Below, piece by piece: positions 18,094 through 27,271 of a stretch of 64,000 nt of DNA. This stretch comes from Mesorhizobium sp. NFR06 (GTDB lineage Bacteria; Pseudomonadota; Alphaproteobacteria; Rhizobiales; Rhizobiaceae). Within the stretch, counting starts at the first letter, position 1; the number at the start of each line of letters is the position of its first letter. The translations under genes and the position numbers were made by a program. Location: positions 36,682 through 100,681 of the forward strand of contig NZ_FOVT01000021.1 of assembly GCF_900115245.1 (NCBI RefSeq), written 5' to 3'. Below the pieces are notes generated by a model. That model worked only from the letters and a program-made list of their open reading frames with translations, did not search any database and was not told the DNA's origin.

Positions 18094-18540
18094 CTAAGCC
18101 GCCTGTCCGGCGCGCTTCTTCTCGATCTGGCCGATCGCATCGACCACGGCGTCGAAGGTCAGCATGGTCGAGGCATGGCGCGCCTTGTAGTCGCGCACCG
18201 GCTCCAGATATTTCAAATCGGCGAAACGACCTTCCGGCGGCGCGCCGTTCTCCTTGAGCATCTTCAGCATGGTCTCGCGCACGGCGCGCAACTCGTCGGC
18301 GCGGGCACCGACCACATGCTGGGCCATGATTGACGACGAGGCCTGGCCGAGCGCGCAGGCCTTCACGTCGTGGGCGAAATCGGTCACCACGTCGCCGTCC
18401 ATCTTGAGGTCGACGATCACCGTCGAGCCGCACAATTTGGAATGCGCCCTGGCCGTCGCGTCGGCATCGTGGAGCCGGCCGATCCGCCCTATATTTCCCG
18501 CGAAACCGAGAATTTTCGCATTGTAGACATCGTCGATCAT
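18094..18540 (-). CDS. Iron-sulfur cluster scaffold, SufU/NifU-N-like
   Basis: This is a 148-residue protein of the IscU/SufU fold. Conserved segments are KLCGSTVIVDLKM (C37) and KACALGQASSSIM (C62). Only two cysteines are present. The third cluster ligand of canonical SufU/IscU, expected near residue 125, is replaced by the segment RDYKARHAST. Proteins of this form are commonly found next to folE and hisI in rhizobia, and whether they carry a cluster is unclear. It is divergent from folE. Confidence 0.8.
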   Translation of the reverse strand: MIDDVYNAKILGFAGNIGRIGRLHDADATARAHSKLCGSTVIVDLKMDGDVVTDFAHDVKACALGQASSSIMAQHVVGARADELRAVRETMLKMLKENGAPPEGRFADLKYLEPVRDYKARHASTMLTFDAVVDAIGQIEKKRAGQAA

Positions 18541-18775
18541 ATTTTTCCAATCTGTCGCCGCCCAGCGAACAGGCTTTGCCGCTCTCGCGTCTTCCTTTCG
18601 CTCTGCTCAACCATATATAATGGTGGCAGTCGGGCATCGACAAGGCAATCACATGCCGCCGTGCGAGCCCATATGTTCACGCCGCTTGCGGGATGGAAAT
18701 GGGCGATTTTCACCCAAAAGGTCGTGGTCCGTTCAACTCGTCCCACCTTTGAGTGGGGCTACGGGAGACGCCTTT

Positions 18776-19408
18776 ATGGATGCCGTCATCAAGAAAATCA
18801 TGCCCCCGTCCGAGTATTTGGAAAAGCCGGTCACCGACCGGCCGAGCGAAGCCGAGGTCGAGGCCGCCGTGCGCACGCTTTTACGCTGGACAGGCGATAA
18901 TCCGGACCGCGAAGGCCTGATCGACACGCCAAAGCGTGTCACCAAAGCCTTCCGCGAAATGTTCAACGGCTATGACATGTGCCCGGCCGACGAGCTTGGC
19001 CGCACCTTCGAGGAGGTGGCCGGCTATGACGACCTCGTCATCGTCAAGGACATCAAATTCCATTCGCATTGCGAGCACCACATGGTGCCGATCATCGGCA
19101 GGGCGCATGTCGGCTATCTGCCGGACGGCAAGGTCGTCGGCCTGTCGAAGATCGCGCGTGTCGTCGACATCTTCGCCCACCGCCTGCAGACGCAGGAAGC
19201 GATGACTGCGCAGATCGCCGGCGTCATCCAGGACGTGCTTAATCCGCGCGGTGTCGCCGTCATGCTCGAAGCCGAGCATATGTGCATGGCCATGCGCGGT
19301 ATTCGCAAGCAGGACTCGACGACGCTGACCTCGACCTTCACCGGCGTCTTCAAGGATACCCCCGAAGAGCAGGTTCGCTTCGTCACCATGGTGCGCGCCG
19401 GCGGCTGA
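18776..19408 (+). CDS. folE: GTP cyclohydrolase I
   Basis: This 210-residue enzyme converts GTP to 7,8-dihydroneopterin triphosphate, the first step of folate/pterin synthesis. Zinc ligands are visible at C99-E-H-H (HSHCEHH, 96-102) and C170 (EAEHMC). The GLSKIARVVDIFAHRLQTQE and STTLTSTFTGVF blocks are diagnostic. The ATG at 18776 has GGGAGA upstream; the longer in-frame extension is not family-like. A CCCAC/GTGGG hairpin (18742-18757) lies in the leader. hisI follows 40 bp downstream. Confidence 0.96.
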   Translation: MDAVIKKIMPPSEYLEKPVTDRPSEAEVEAAVRTLLRWTGDNPDREGLIDTPKRVTKAFREMFNGYDMCPADELGRTFEEVAGYDDLVIVKDIKFHSHCEHHMVPIIGRAHVGYLPDGKVVGLSKIARVVDIFAHRLQTQEAMTAQIAGVIQDVLNPRGVAVMLEAEHMCMAMRGIRKQDSTTLTSTFTGVFKDTPEEQVRFVTMVRAGG

Positions 19409-19448
19409 TTTGCCGGCCGTCGCCGGCCCAGACACATAAGGACCGGCG

Positions 19449-19907
19449 ATGTCGGCGATGAAATTCCCCGAAGCCCTGTCAGACAAGAAAGCGCTGGAGG
19501 AAGGCACCGTTCTTTCTCCGCGCTTCGACGCCGCGGGCCTCGTCACCGTCGTCGTCACCGATGCCGGCGACGGCATGCTGTTGATGGTCGCGCATATGAA
19601 TGCCGAGGCGCTGGCGCTAACGCTGGAGACCGGCATTGCCCACTATTGGTCGCGCTCGCGCAACGCGCTGTGGAAGAAGGGCGAGACCTCGGGCAATTTC
19701 CAACACGTCGTCGAGATGCGCACGGATTGTGACCAGGACGCGATATGGTTGCGCGTCAAAGTATTGGGCCACGACGCAACTTGTCACACGGGACGGCGTT
19801 CCTGTTTTTATCGGACGGTGGGACTGAACGACGGCAAGGCGACGCTTGCCGACGACGGCAGCAAGCCGCTGTTCGATACGCAAGAGACGTATCGGAAGCC
19901 GGTGTGA
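19449..19907 (+). CDS. hisI: Phosphoribosyl-AMP cyclohydrolase
   Basis: This is a 152-residue stand-alone HisI catalysing step 3 of histidine synthesis (opening of the purine ring of PR-AMP). The metal site D93-C94-D95-x-D97 and the zinc cysteines C112 and C119 (CHTGRRSC) are intact, and WSRSRNALWKKGETSGNFQ is the family signature. There is no fused HisE domain. It follows folE closely, as in other rhizobia. Confidence 0.96.
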   Translation: MSAMKFPEALSDKKALEEGTVLSPRFDAAGLVTVVVTDAGDGMLLMVAHMNAEALALTLETGIAHYWSRSRNALWKKGETSGNFQHVVEMRTDCDQDAIWLRVKVLGHDATCHTGRRSCFYRTVGLNDGKATLADDGSKPLFDTQETYRKPV

Positions 19908-19988
19908 ACCATTCAATATTCACAAAACACCCACATTCACCATTCTCAAATATCCTTGCGATAGAAGGGATATGGGACAAGGGAGATC

Positions 19989-20957
19989 ATGATGCTCGAA
20001 TGGGCGTCATTGCGCAGCAGACCTGATGTTCGGGAGGCCAACGGCCCAGCATCCTCCGGCGGCTCGTCAGACCCGAACCCCGGCGGCAGAGCCGGGATCT
20101 CACTGGCGCTAGGCGGCGGTTGCGCCAGGGGCTGGGCCCATATCGGCGTGCTGCGCGCTCTGGACGAGGCCGGCATCGAAGTGTCTATGATCGCCGGCAC
20201 CTCGATCGGCGCGCTGGTCGGCGGCTGCTATCTTGCCGGCAAGCTCGACGAACTGGAGGACTTCGCCAGAAGCCTGACCAAGCGGCGCATCTTCGGCCTT
20301 CTCGATCTCAATCTACGCGGCAGCGGCCTGTTCGGCGGCATGAGGCTCGATCAGCGCCTGCGCGAGCACCTCGACGGCGCCCGCTTCGAAGACCTGTCGA
20401 AACCCTTCGTCGCCGTCGCTTCCGAAATCCGCACCGGCCACGAAATCTGGCTGTCGAGCGGCTCTCTCGTCACCGCCATGCGCGCCTCCTACGCGCTGCC
20501 GGGCGTCTTCGAGCCGGTGGCCTGCAATGGCCGCGTGCTCGTCGACGGCGCGCTGGTCAATCCGGTGCCGGTCTCGGTCTGCCGTGCCTACGAGCAGCCG
20601 CTCGTCGTGGCGGTCAACCTGCATTACGACCTGTTCGGACGCGCTGCCGTCATCAAGCACAGCGCCGGCGAACTGGTTGTCGAGAACGACGCACCGCGCC
20701 CCGGCCACCCCAATCCGCAGTCGCACCAGACGCGCCTCGGCATCACCGGCGTGATGGTGGAGGCCTTCAACATCATCCAGGACCGGATTTCACGCGCCAG
20801 GCTCGCCGGCGATCCGCCGGATATGTCGCTGCAGCCGAAACTCAGTCATATCGGCCTGACGGAATTCCACCGCGCCGACGAGGCGATCAGCATCGGCTAC
20901 CAGGCGACGATGTCGCAGATCGGCGAATTGACCCGGCTGCAGTCCGTTCTCGTGTGA
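19989..20957 (+). CDS. Patatin-like phospholipase family protein
   Basis: This is a 322-residue cytosolic-type patatin (RssA/NTE-like). The oxyanion loop GGGCARG is at 42-48, the nucleophile elbow GTSIG has S72, and the catalytic Asp is D186 in DGA. Such Ser-Asp dyad enzymes hydrolyse lysophospholipids or acylglycerols. There is no signal peptide; a Gly/Ser-rich N-terminal stretch of about 30 residues precedes the domain. It lies downstream of hisI in the same direction and convergent with recJ. Confidence 0.92.
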   Translation: MMLEWASLRSRPDVREANGPASSGGSSDPNPGGRAGISLALGGGCARGWAHIGVLRALDEAGIEVSMIAGTSIGALVGGCYLAGKLDELEDFARSLTKRRIFGLLDLNLRGSGLFGGMRLDQRLREHLDGARFEDLSKPFVAVASEIRTGHEIWLSSGSLVTAMRASYALPGVFEPVACNGRVLVDGALVNPVPVSVCRAYEQPLVVAVNLHYDLFGRAAVIKHSAGELVVENDAPRPGHPNPQSHQTRLGITGVMVEAFNIIQDRISRARLAGDPPDMSLQPKLSHIGLTEFHRADEAISIGYQATMSQIGELTRLQSVLV

Positions 20958-20971
20958 ACTTCCCGGATCGC

Positions 20972-21080
20972 CATTAGAGCGATTGCAGGAAAAGTGCGCA
21001 GCGCGCCTTTCCGTCCGGAATCGCGTAAAAACAAATAGTTAGAGCAGTTCGGCGATTCAGTGAACCACTGACCTGCTCTA
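20972..21080. repeat. Interspersed palindromic repeat at the 3' end of recJ
   Basis: This is a structured intergenic unit of the AT-tract type I recognise from rhizobial genomes (TAAAAACAAATAGTTAGAGC core). TAGAGCAG (21040-21047) pairs perfectly with CTGCTCTA (21073-21080), and TCAGTG/CACTGA pairs inside the loop. The recJ stop codon (21078-21080) is part of the right stem, so the repeat forms the very end of that gene. It may terminate transcription from both convergent genes. Confidence 0.6.
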
Positions 21081-22880
21081 GGCCAGCGCGGCATCGCTGA
21101 TGCGGAACTGCACCGTGCGGTTGCCGTTCCAGTAATTGCCCGACAGCGAGCCGGCGATATGCACGGTCTTGCCCCTGTTCCTGAACAGGAATTCGCCAAG
21201 CGCCGTGTCGACGGCACGGAACGCGATGGCCTGGATATTGCCGCCGCTTTGCGATTGCAGGTCCACTCGAATGTGATTGGTGCCGATCGCACGCGCGTCG
21301 GTCAGCCGGTGGCGCGGCAGCACGAACACCGGCGCGATGTGCCCGGCGCCGAACGGCCCGGCTTTCTCCAGCGCATCGAGCAGCGAGATCGTGGCACCTT
21401 CGGCGGCAAGCGCGCCGTCGATCGCCAGGCTTTCCTCATTGTGCAGCCGGGACACGTCTGCCGCGGCGCGCTCCTCGAAAAAGGCGCGCAATTCGCCGAG
21501 CCTGGCGCGCTCGACGGTGATGCCCGCGGCCATCGCGTGGCCGCCGCCCTTGACGATCAGCCCGGCATCGGCCGCCTCGCGCACCAGCCGGCCGAGATCG
21601 AACCCGGTTACCGAGCGCCCGGAGCCCGTGCCGATGCCGGTCGAATTGAAGGCGATGGCAAAGGCCGGCCGGCGGGCATGGTCCTTGAGCCGCGAAGCGA
21701 TCAGCCCGACGATGCCCGGATGCCAGGTGTTGCTGGCGGTGACGATGACGGCGGGACCATTGCCGCCGGCAAGCTCCGCATCGGCCTCGGCGCGCGCCTG
21801 CGCGAGCATCTCCTGCTCCATCTGCTGCCGTTCCTGGTTCAGCCGGTCGAGCGTCTCGGCAATGCTTGCCGCCTCGACGGGATCGTCGGTGGCTAAAAGC
21901 CGGCTGCCGAGCGCGGCATCGCCGATGCGCCCGCCGGCATTGATGCGCGGGCCGATCAGGAAGGAGAGATGGAAGGTGTTGATCGGCTCGCCGATGCGCG
22001 AGACCCGCGCCAACGCCGCCAGCCCCTCATTCTTCTGCTGGCGCGTCACCTGCAGCCCCTTGACCACGAAGGCGCGGTTGACGCCGGTCAGCGGTACCAC
22101 GTCGCAGACAGTCGCCAGCGCGACGAGATCGAGTAGCGAAAGCAGGTCTGGCGGCGCGGCATTCGGTAGTCGTTCGCGCAGCACCTTCGCCGTCTGCACC
22201 AGGCAGAGGAACACGACGCCGGCGGCGCACAGATGCCCCTGCCCCGACAGGTCATCCTCGCGATTGGGATTGACCACCGCGTCGGCCGCCGGCAGCGCTC
22301 CGCCGACCTGGTGATGGTCGAGCACCACGACATCGGCGCCGGCTTGCTTGGCCGCCTCGATCGAGGTCGCGCTGTTGGTGCCACAGTCCACGGTCACGAT
22401 CAGCTTCGCGCCGCGCGCAATCAACTCCCGCATCGCTTCCGGATTGGGTCCGTAGCCTTCGAAAATGCGGTCCGGAATGTAGATTTCGCACGGCACCGAA
22501 AAATGCGTGAGAAAGCGCTTGATGAGCGCCGAGGAGGCCGCGCCGTCGACGTCGTAATCGCCGAAGATCGCCACCTTTTCCTGGGCGACGATCGCATCGC
22601 TGAGCCTCGCCGCCGCCTTCTCCATATCGGTCAGCGATGCCGGATTTGGCAAAAGCTCGCGAATGGTCGGGTCGAGGAAGCGCTCGGTCTGTTCCACGCC
22701 GACGCCGCGCCCGGCAAGCACGCGCGCCACGATATCGGGTACGCCGTGGCCCTGCGCTATGGCCAAAGCGGCCATGTCCTGCCGCTCGGTCAGCCGGTGT
22801 TCCCAGGAAACACCGGTCGCCGACTGCCTGACATCGAGGAAGAACCGTTTCTCGCCCGTCATGCGACGCGCCGTCTGCAC
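21078..22880 (-). CDS. recJ: Single-stranded-DNA-specific exonuclease RecJ
   Basis: This is a 600-residue DHH-family 5'-3' exonuclease for recombination and mismatch repair. Motif I DYDVDG lies at residues 108-113 and the DHH motif at 188-190. The DHHA1 region (VKGGGHAMAAGITVER) and an OB-like C-terminal domain follow. The start codon is GTG with AAGG five bases upstream; an ATG at codon 7 is the alternative. It is the last gene of the alaC-hom-glpX-recJ run. Confidence 0.95.
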   Translation of the reverse strand: MQTARRMTGEKRFFLDVRQSATGVSWEHRLTERQDMAALAIAQGHGVPDIVARVLAGRGVGVEQTERFLDPTIRELLPNPASLTDMEKAAARLSDAIVAQEKVAIFGDYDVDGAASSALIKRFLTHFSVPCEIYIPDRIFEGYGPNPEAMRELIARGAKLIVTVDCGTNSATSIEAAKQAGADVVVLDHHQVGGALPAADAVVNPNREDDLSGQGHLCAAGVVFLCLVQTAKVLRERLPNAAPPDLLSLLDLVALATVCDVVPLTGVNRAFVVKGLQVTRQQKNEGLAALARVSRIGEPINTFHLSFLIGPRINAGGRIGDAALGSRLLATDDPVEAASIAETLDRLNQERQQMEQEMLAQARAEADAELAGGNGPAVIVTASNTWHPGIVGLIASRLKDHARRPAFAIAFNSTGIGTGSGRSVTGFDLGRLVREAADAGLIVKGGGHAMAAGITVERARLGELRAFFEERAAADVSRLHNEESLAIDGALAAEGATISLLDALEKAGPFGAGHIAPVFVLPRHRLTDARAIGTNHIRVDLQSQSGGNIQAIAFRAVDTALGEFLFRNRGKTVHIAGSLSGNYWNGNRTVQFRISDAALA

Positions 22881-22959
22881 ATCATCCTTGCGCAGATATC
22901 AACATGCGAGGTCCAGGGCAATTCCAGGAAAAGGCCGAAACGGGCCAAACGGGGCGAAA

Positions 22960-23943
22960 TCAGAACTTATCCAGATCCTGGTGGCGCGCCTTGATCTCGC
23001 GCACCGTGCGCGAGGACGAACGCAGCACGATCGTGTGGGTGGTGACGAAGGTGCGGCCGAACCTCACCCCGTCGAGCAGATTGCCGTCGGTGACGCCGGT
23101 TGCGGCAAACAGCACGTCGCCGCGCGCCATGTCCTGTGCGCGATAGACCCGCTTCGGATCGGAAATGCCCATCTTTTCGGCCCGCGCCGCCTTCTCGGGC
23201 GTGTCGAGGATCAGCCGGCCCTGCATCTGTCCGCCGGTACAGCGAAGTGCAGCCGCCGCCAGCACGCCTTCCGGCGCGCCGCCGGTGCCGAGATAGATGT
23301 CGATGCCGGTCTCGTCCGGATCGGTGGTGTGGATTACGCCGGCGACATCGCCGTCGCCGATCAGCCGGATGGCGGCGCCCGTGGTGCGCACGGCGTCGAT
23401 CAGCTTGGCGTGACGCGGCCGGTCGAGGATGCAGGCGGTGATGTCGGAAACGGCCACGCCCTTGGCCTTGGCGAGATTGGCAAGGTTCTCGGCCGGCGAA
23501 GCGTCGATGTCGATCAGGCCTTCCGGATAACCCGGGCCGATGGCGATCTTGTCCATGTAGACGTCGGGCGCGAACAGCAGGCTGCCCTTTTCCGCGATCG
23601 CGATGACGGCAAGCGCATTGGGCAGGTTCTTGGCGCAGATCGTCGTGCCCTCGAGCGGATCGAGCGCGATGTCGACGGCCGGGCCTTTGCCGGTGCCGAC
23701 CTCCTCGCCGATATAGAGCATCGGCGCCTCGTCGCGCTCGCCCTCGCCGATCACCACGGTGCCCTTGATGGCCAGCCGGTTGAGTTCCTGGCGCATCGCG
23801 TCGACCGCCACCTGGTCGGCGGCTTTCTCGTCGCCGCGCCCGCGCAGTCTTGCCGCCGCGACGGCCGCCCGCTCGGTCACGCGCACGACTTCCATGGTAA
23901 GGATCCGGTCGAGGCCGGCGGCGATGTTCTGGGCCATGTTCAT
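22960..23943 (-). CDS. glpX: Class II fructose-1,6-bisphosphatase
   Basis: This is a 327-residue Li+-sensitive-type phosphatase for gluconeogenesis (GlpX family; some members also act on sedoheptulose bisphosphate). Metal and phosphate sites are seen at IGEGERDEAPM (65-75) and DIALDPLEGTT (91-101). LGTGGAPEGVLAAAAL is also diagnostic. The ATG at 23943 has GAGG 11 bases upstream; a second ATG two codons later is possible. It sits between hom and recJ. Confidence 0.95.
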   Translation of the reverse strand: MNMAQNIAAGLDRILTMEVVRVTERAAVAAARLRGRGDEKAADQVAVDAMRQELNRLAIKGTVVIGEGERDEAPMLYIGEEVGTGKGPAVDIALDPLEGTTICAKNLPNALAVIAIAEKGSLLFAPDVYMDKIAIGPGYPEGLIDIDASPAENLANLAKAKGVAVSDITACILDRPRHAKLIDAVRTTGAAIRLIGDGDVAGVIHTTDPDETGIDIYLGTGGAPEGVLAAAALRCTGGQMQGRLILDTPEKAARAEKMGISDPKRVYRAQDMARGDVLFAATGVTDGNLLDGVRFGRTFVTTHTIVLRSSSRTVREIKARHQDLDKF

Positions 23944-24138
23944 GGATAGGCTTTCCTCGTTGACTGTTTGCTGCGAGCAATTCCCGGAAAACTGTTTAAC
24001 GGTTTTCGTCCGGAATTGATCCGCCTCCCGCCAGAGGCGCGTTTCTTCTGGCAAAGCTCCGTGACAACGGCAAGACTTGCCCCGTCAATTTTTGAAATCG
24101 CAGCAAAATCAATCGATTGAAGACGGAATCGGTATCGC

Positions 24139-25452
24139 TTATTCCGCCCGCTCGATGCGGATCACCTGCGGCTTGTCGGTCAGGTGACCGTCCTTGGTGA
24201 TGCCTTCGACAGCCTTGCGCACCGCCGCTTCCGTCGTCTCATGGGTGACGAGGATCACTGTCTTCTGCGCCTGTGTTTCGGCGCCGGCCGCCTGCTGCAC
24301 GATCGATTCCAGAGAGATGTCGTTGTCGGCCATGCGCTTGGCGATGGCGGCGAAGACACCGGTGCGGTCATGCACGGTAAGACGGATGAAGTAGCCGCCG
24401 GCATGGCTGCGCATCCGCGCCTTCTTGTAAGGCCTCAGTTCCTTTGCCGGCCAGCCGAACACCGGAGCGTGCTGGAACCCAGGCCGGCTCTTGGCGATGT
24501 CGGCAATGTCGCCGATCACCGCCGACGCGGTGGCGTTGCCGCCGGCGCCCGGGCCGGAAAGCAGAAGCTCGCCCAGAATGTCGGTCTCAATCGCCACCGC
24601 GTTGATGACGCCATGCACCTGCGCGATGACCGAAGCCGTCGGCACCATCGTCGGATGGACGCGCTGCTCAATGCCGCTGTCGGTGCGCTGCGCGACGCCG
24701 AGCAGCTTGATGCGGTAGCCGAGATCGCCGGCCGCGCGGATGTCGGCCTGGGTGATGTTGGAGATGCCTTCCATGTAGATGTCGTTGGCGGCGATCCTGG
24801 TGCCGAAGGCAAGGCTGGTCAGGATCGACAATTTGTGCGCCGTGTCGTGGCCCTCGATGTCGAAGGTCGGATCAGCTTCGGCATAGCCGAGCCGCTGCGC
24901 GTCCTTCAGGCAGGCGTCAAAGGAGATGCCTTCGGCTTCCATCCGGGTCAGGATGTAGTTGCAGGTACCGTTGAGGATGCCGAAGACACGCGTCACCGCG
25001 TTGCCCGCCATCGCCTCGCGCATCGTCTTGATGACCGGGATGCCGCCGGCCACCGCCGCCTCGTAGTTGAGCAGCACGCCCTTCTTCTCGGCGATCTCGG
25101 CCAGCTGCACGCCGTGCTTGGCAAGCAGCGCCTTGTTGGCGGTGACGACATGGCGCCCGGCCTCGAGCCCCGCCTTCACCGACAGCCGCGCCGGCCCCTC
25201 GTCGCCGCCGATCAGCTCGACGAAGACATCGATGTCGGCCTTTTCAGCCATCTTGACCGGATCGTCGAACCATTTCGCGGCGCTCAGATCGATGCCGCGG
25301 TCGCGCTTCGGGTCGCGGGCCGAGACGGCCGTTACGACGATGTCGCGGCCGCATTGGCGGGTAAGCTCGGCCGCCTTGTCGCGCAGCACGCGCGCCACCG
25401 AGGCGCCAACGGTGCCGAGGCCGGCAATTCCAACACGCAACGCTTCAGCCAT
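24139..25452 (-). CDS. hom: Homoserine dehydrogenase
   Basis: This 437-residue monofunctional enzyme reduces aspartate semialdehyde to homoserine for threonine and methionine synthesis. The NAD(P)-binding motif GLGTVG is at 11-16, the catalytic block contains TANKALLAKHG and ADPTFDIEGHDTAHKL, and a C-terminal ACT domain (about 355-430, LTVHDRTGVFAAIAKRMADN) suggests allosteric control by threonine. It follows alaC by 56 bp, probably in one transcript. Confidence 0.96.
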   Translation of the reverse strand: MAEALRVGIAGLGTVGASVARVLRDKAAELTRQCGRDIVVTAVSARDPKRDRGIDLSAAKWFDDPVKMAEKADIDVFVELIGGDEGPARLSVKAGLEAGRHVVTANKALLAKHGVQLAEIAEKKGVLLNYEAAVAGGIPVIKTMREAMAGNAVTRVFGILNGTCNYILTRMEAEGISFDACLKDAQRLGYAEADPTFDIEGHDTAHKLSILTSLAFGTRIAANDIYMEGISNITQADIRAAGDLGYRIKLLGVAQRTDSGIEQRVHPTMVPTASVIAQVHGVINAVAIETDILGELLLSGPGAGGNATASAVIGDIADIAKSRPGFQHAPVFGWPAKELRPYKKARMRSHAGGYFIRLTVHDRTGVFAAIAKRMADNDISLESIVQQAAGAETQAQKTVILVTHETTEAAVRKAVEGITKDGHLTDKPQVIRIERAE

Positions 25453-25508
25453 GTCCGGCGACGCCCCTCAACTAGCGAAAAATGTCAGGTGTAAAATGTC
25501 AGGCAGAC

Positions 25509-26726
25509 TCAACGGCGAGCGGCGAGTGGCACCACATTGTTGGGTTGCTTGGCGGTCGAGGCCAGGAAGCGCTTGATGTTGCGCGCCGCCTGGCGGATCC
25601 GGTGCTCGTTCTCGACCAGCGCCAAGCGCACATAGTCGTCGCCATGCTCGCCGAAACCGACGCCCGGCGCCACCGCGACATCCGCATGCTCGATCAGCAG
25701 CTTGGAGAATTCGAGCGAGCCGAGATGGCGGAACTGCTCCGGGATGGGCGCCCAGGCGAACATCGAAGCCGCAGGTGCGGGGATCGTCCAGCCGGCGCGG
25801 CCGAAGGAATCGACCATCACGTCGCGCCGCTTGTGGTAGACCTCGCGCACCTCCTCGATGTCGGCGCCGTCCCCGTTCAGCGCATGCGCCGCCGCAACCT
25901 GGATCGGCGTGAAGGCCCCATAGTCGAGGTAGGACTTCACCCGCGTCAGCGCCGAAATCAGCCGCTCGTTGCCGACCGCGAAGCCCATGCGCCAGCCGGG
26001 CATGGAAAAGGTCTTCGACATCGAGGTGAATTCGACGCAGACATCGATTGCGCCCGGCACCTGCAGCACCGAAGGCGGCGGATTGCCGTCGAAATAGATC
26101 TCGGAATAGGCAAGATCCGACAGGATGATGATGTCGTTCTTCTTCGCGAAGGCGACCACATCCTTGTAGAAGTCGAGCGAGGCGACAAGCGCCGTCGGGT
26201 TCGACGGATAGTTGAGGATCAGCGCCAGCGGCTTCGGGATCGAGTGGCGGATGCCGCGCTCGACCGCCGGAATGAAGCGGTCATCGGGCTCGACCTGCAG
26301 CGAGCGGATGACGCCGCCCGACATGATGAAGCCGAAGGCATGGATCGGATAGGTTGGATTGGGGCACAGGATCACGTCGCCGGGCGCCGTAATTGCCTGC
26401 GCCATGTTAGCGAAGCCTTCTTTCGAGCCCAGGGTCGCGACCACCTGGGTGTCGGGGTTGAGCTTCACGCCGAAACGGCGCTGGTAATAGTTCGCCTGGG
26501 CGCGGCGCAGGCCCGGAATGCCGCGCGAGGACGAATAGCGATGGGTGCGCGGATCGCGCACCACTTCGCACAATTTGTCGACAATGGCCTTCGGCGTCGG
26601 CAGGTCTGGATTGCCCATGCCAAGGTCGATGATGTCGGCGCCGCGCGAGCGGGCGCTGGCCTTCAGCCGGTTGACCTGCTCGAACACGTAAGGCGGAAGC
26701 CGGCGGACCTTGTGAAATTCTTCCAT
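25509..26726 (-). CDS. alaC: Class I/II aminotransferase, AlaC / LL-DAP aminotransferase-like
   Basis: This is a 405-residue PLP enzyme of fold type I. The internal-aldimine lysine is K238 in SMSKTFSMPGWRMGF; NYPSNPTA and the C-terminal Arg region (YVRLALVENEHRIRQA) bind PLP and the substrate carboxylate. The start EEFHKVRRLPPYVFEQVN is the signature of the AlaC/YfdZ group, often annotated as LL-diaminopimelate aminotransferase. Adjacency to hom fits an amino-acid role. The exact substrate is inferred. Confidence 0.88.
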   Translation of the reverse strand: MEEFHKVRRLPPYVFEQVNRLKASARSRGADIIDLGMGNPDLPTPKAIVDKLCEVVRDPRTHRYSSSRGIPGLRRAQANYYQRRFGVKLNPDTQVVATLGSKEGFANMAQAITAPGDVILCPNPTYPIHAFGFIMSGGVIRSLQVEPDDRFIPAVERGIRHSIPKPLALILNYPSNPTALVASLDFYKDVVAFAKKNDIIILSDLAYSEIYFDGNPPPSVLQVPGAIDVCVEFTSMSKTFSMPGWRMGFAVGNERLISALTRVKSYLDYGAFTPIQVAAAHALNGDGADIEEVREVYHKRRDVMVDSFGRAGWTIPAPAASMFAWAPIPEQFRHLGSLEFSKLLIEHADVAVAPGVGFGEHGDDYVRLALVENEHRIRQAARNIKRFLASTAKQPNNVVPLAARR

Positions 26727-26766
26727 TTCAGTTCCAGACCATCAGGGTTAGGCGCGCGATATAGAC

Positions 26767-27174
26767 CTAATTGCAGTTAGGGTCGAGGGTCGGGTCGCAT
26801 TTGCCCTCGATCTGCTTGAGCGTATCGCCGCCATGCGTCCTGGCGAGCGTGTTGAGCGCCGCCGAATTCGCCGGTGCTTTGGCGCCGCCGCCCTTGGCAA
26901 GCTGCGCCTGTTGCTCGGCCTTGAGCTGGGCGAGGTTAGCCGCGGTCTCCTCCTTGGTGAGCTGCTTGGCGGCCACCTGCGGCGGGACGTTGAGGTTCGG
27001 ATAGGAGCCGGTGTCCTTCGGACCCTCGGTCAAGGCCGTCGGCGCCGCGCTGTTCGTGCCGGTGCTGGTGCAGCCGCCGGCGGATAGCAGCGCGCCGGCC
27101 AGCCCCGCCACGACCGCCATGCGGCAAATCCAACCCGCGCCTAGAAAAAAAGTCCCGCCGACATTAATCGTCAT
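26767..27174 (-). CDS. Small lipoprotein of unknown function
   Basis: This is a 135-residue protein with a long n-region and a lipobox (LLSAGGC, Cys about 35), indicating lipid anchoring. The mature part is Lys/Gln/Ala-rich and coiled-coil-like (KQLTKEETAANLAQLKAEQQ), ending with CDPTLDPNC, whose two cysteines could form a disulfide. The ATG at 27174 has AGGA seven bases upstream; the later ATG at 27120 gives a more usual signal length but lacks a ribosome site. It is divergent from phaC. Confidence 0.75.
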   Translation of the reverse strand: MTINVGGTFFLGAGWICRMAVVAGLAGALLSAGGCTSTGTNSAAPTALTEGPKDTGSYPNLNVPPQVAAKQLTKEETAANLAQLKAEQQAQLAKGGGAKAPANSAALNTLARTHGGDTLKQIEGKCDPTLDPNCN

Positions 27175-27271
27175 ATTGTTTTCCTGGCAGCCGGGTTAGA
27201 GCGAATTGGACCCGGTCAGATGTCCCATGGTAATATGTCAAGAAAACGCTCCGGGAGGAACCCCGCGAACC

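Noticed and set aside
24184..25494. 436-codon plus frame opposite hom
   Set aside because: It is antisense to homoserine dehydrogenase; composition is typical of a shadow frame.
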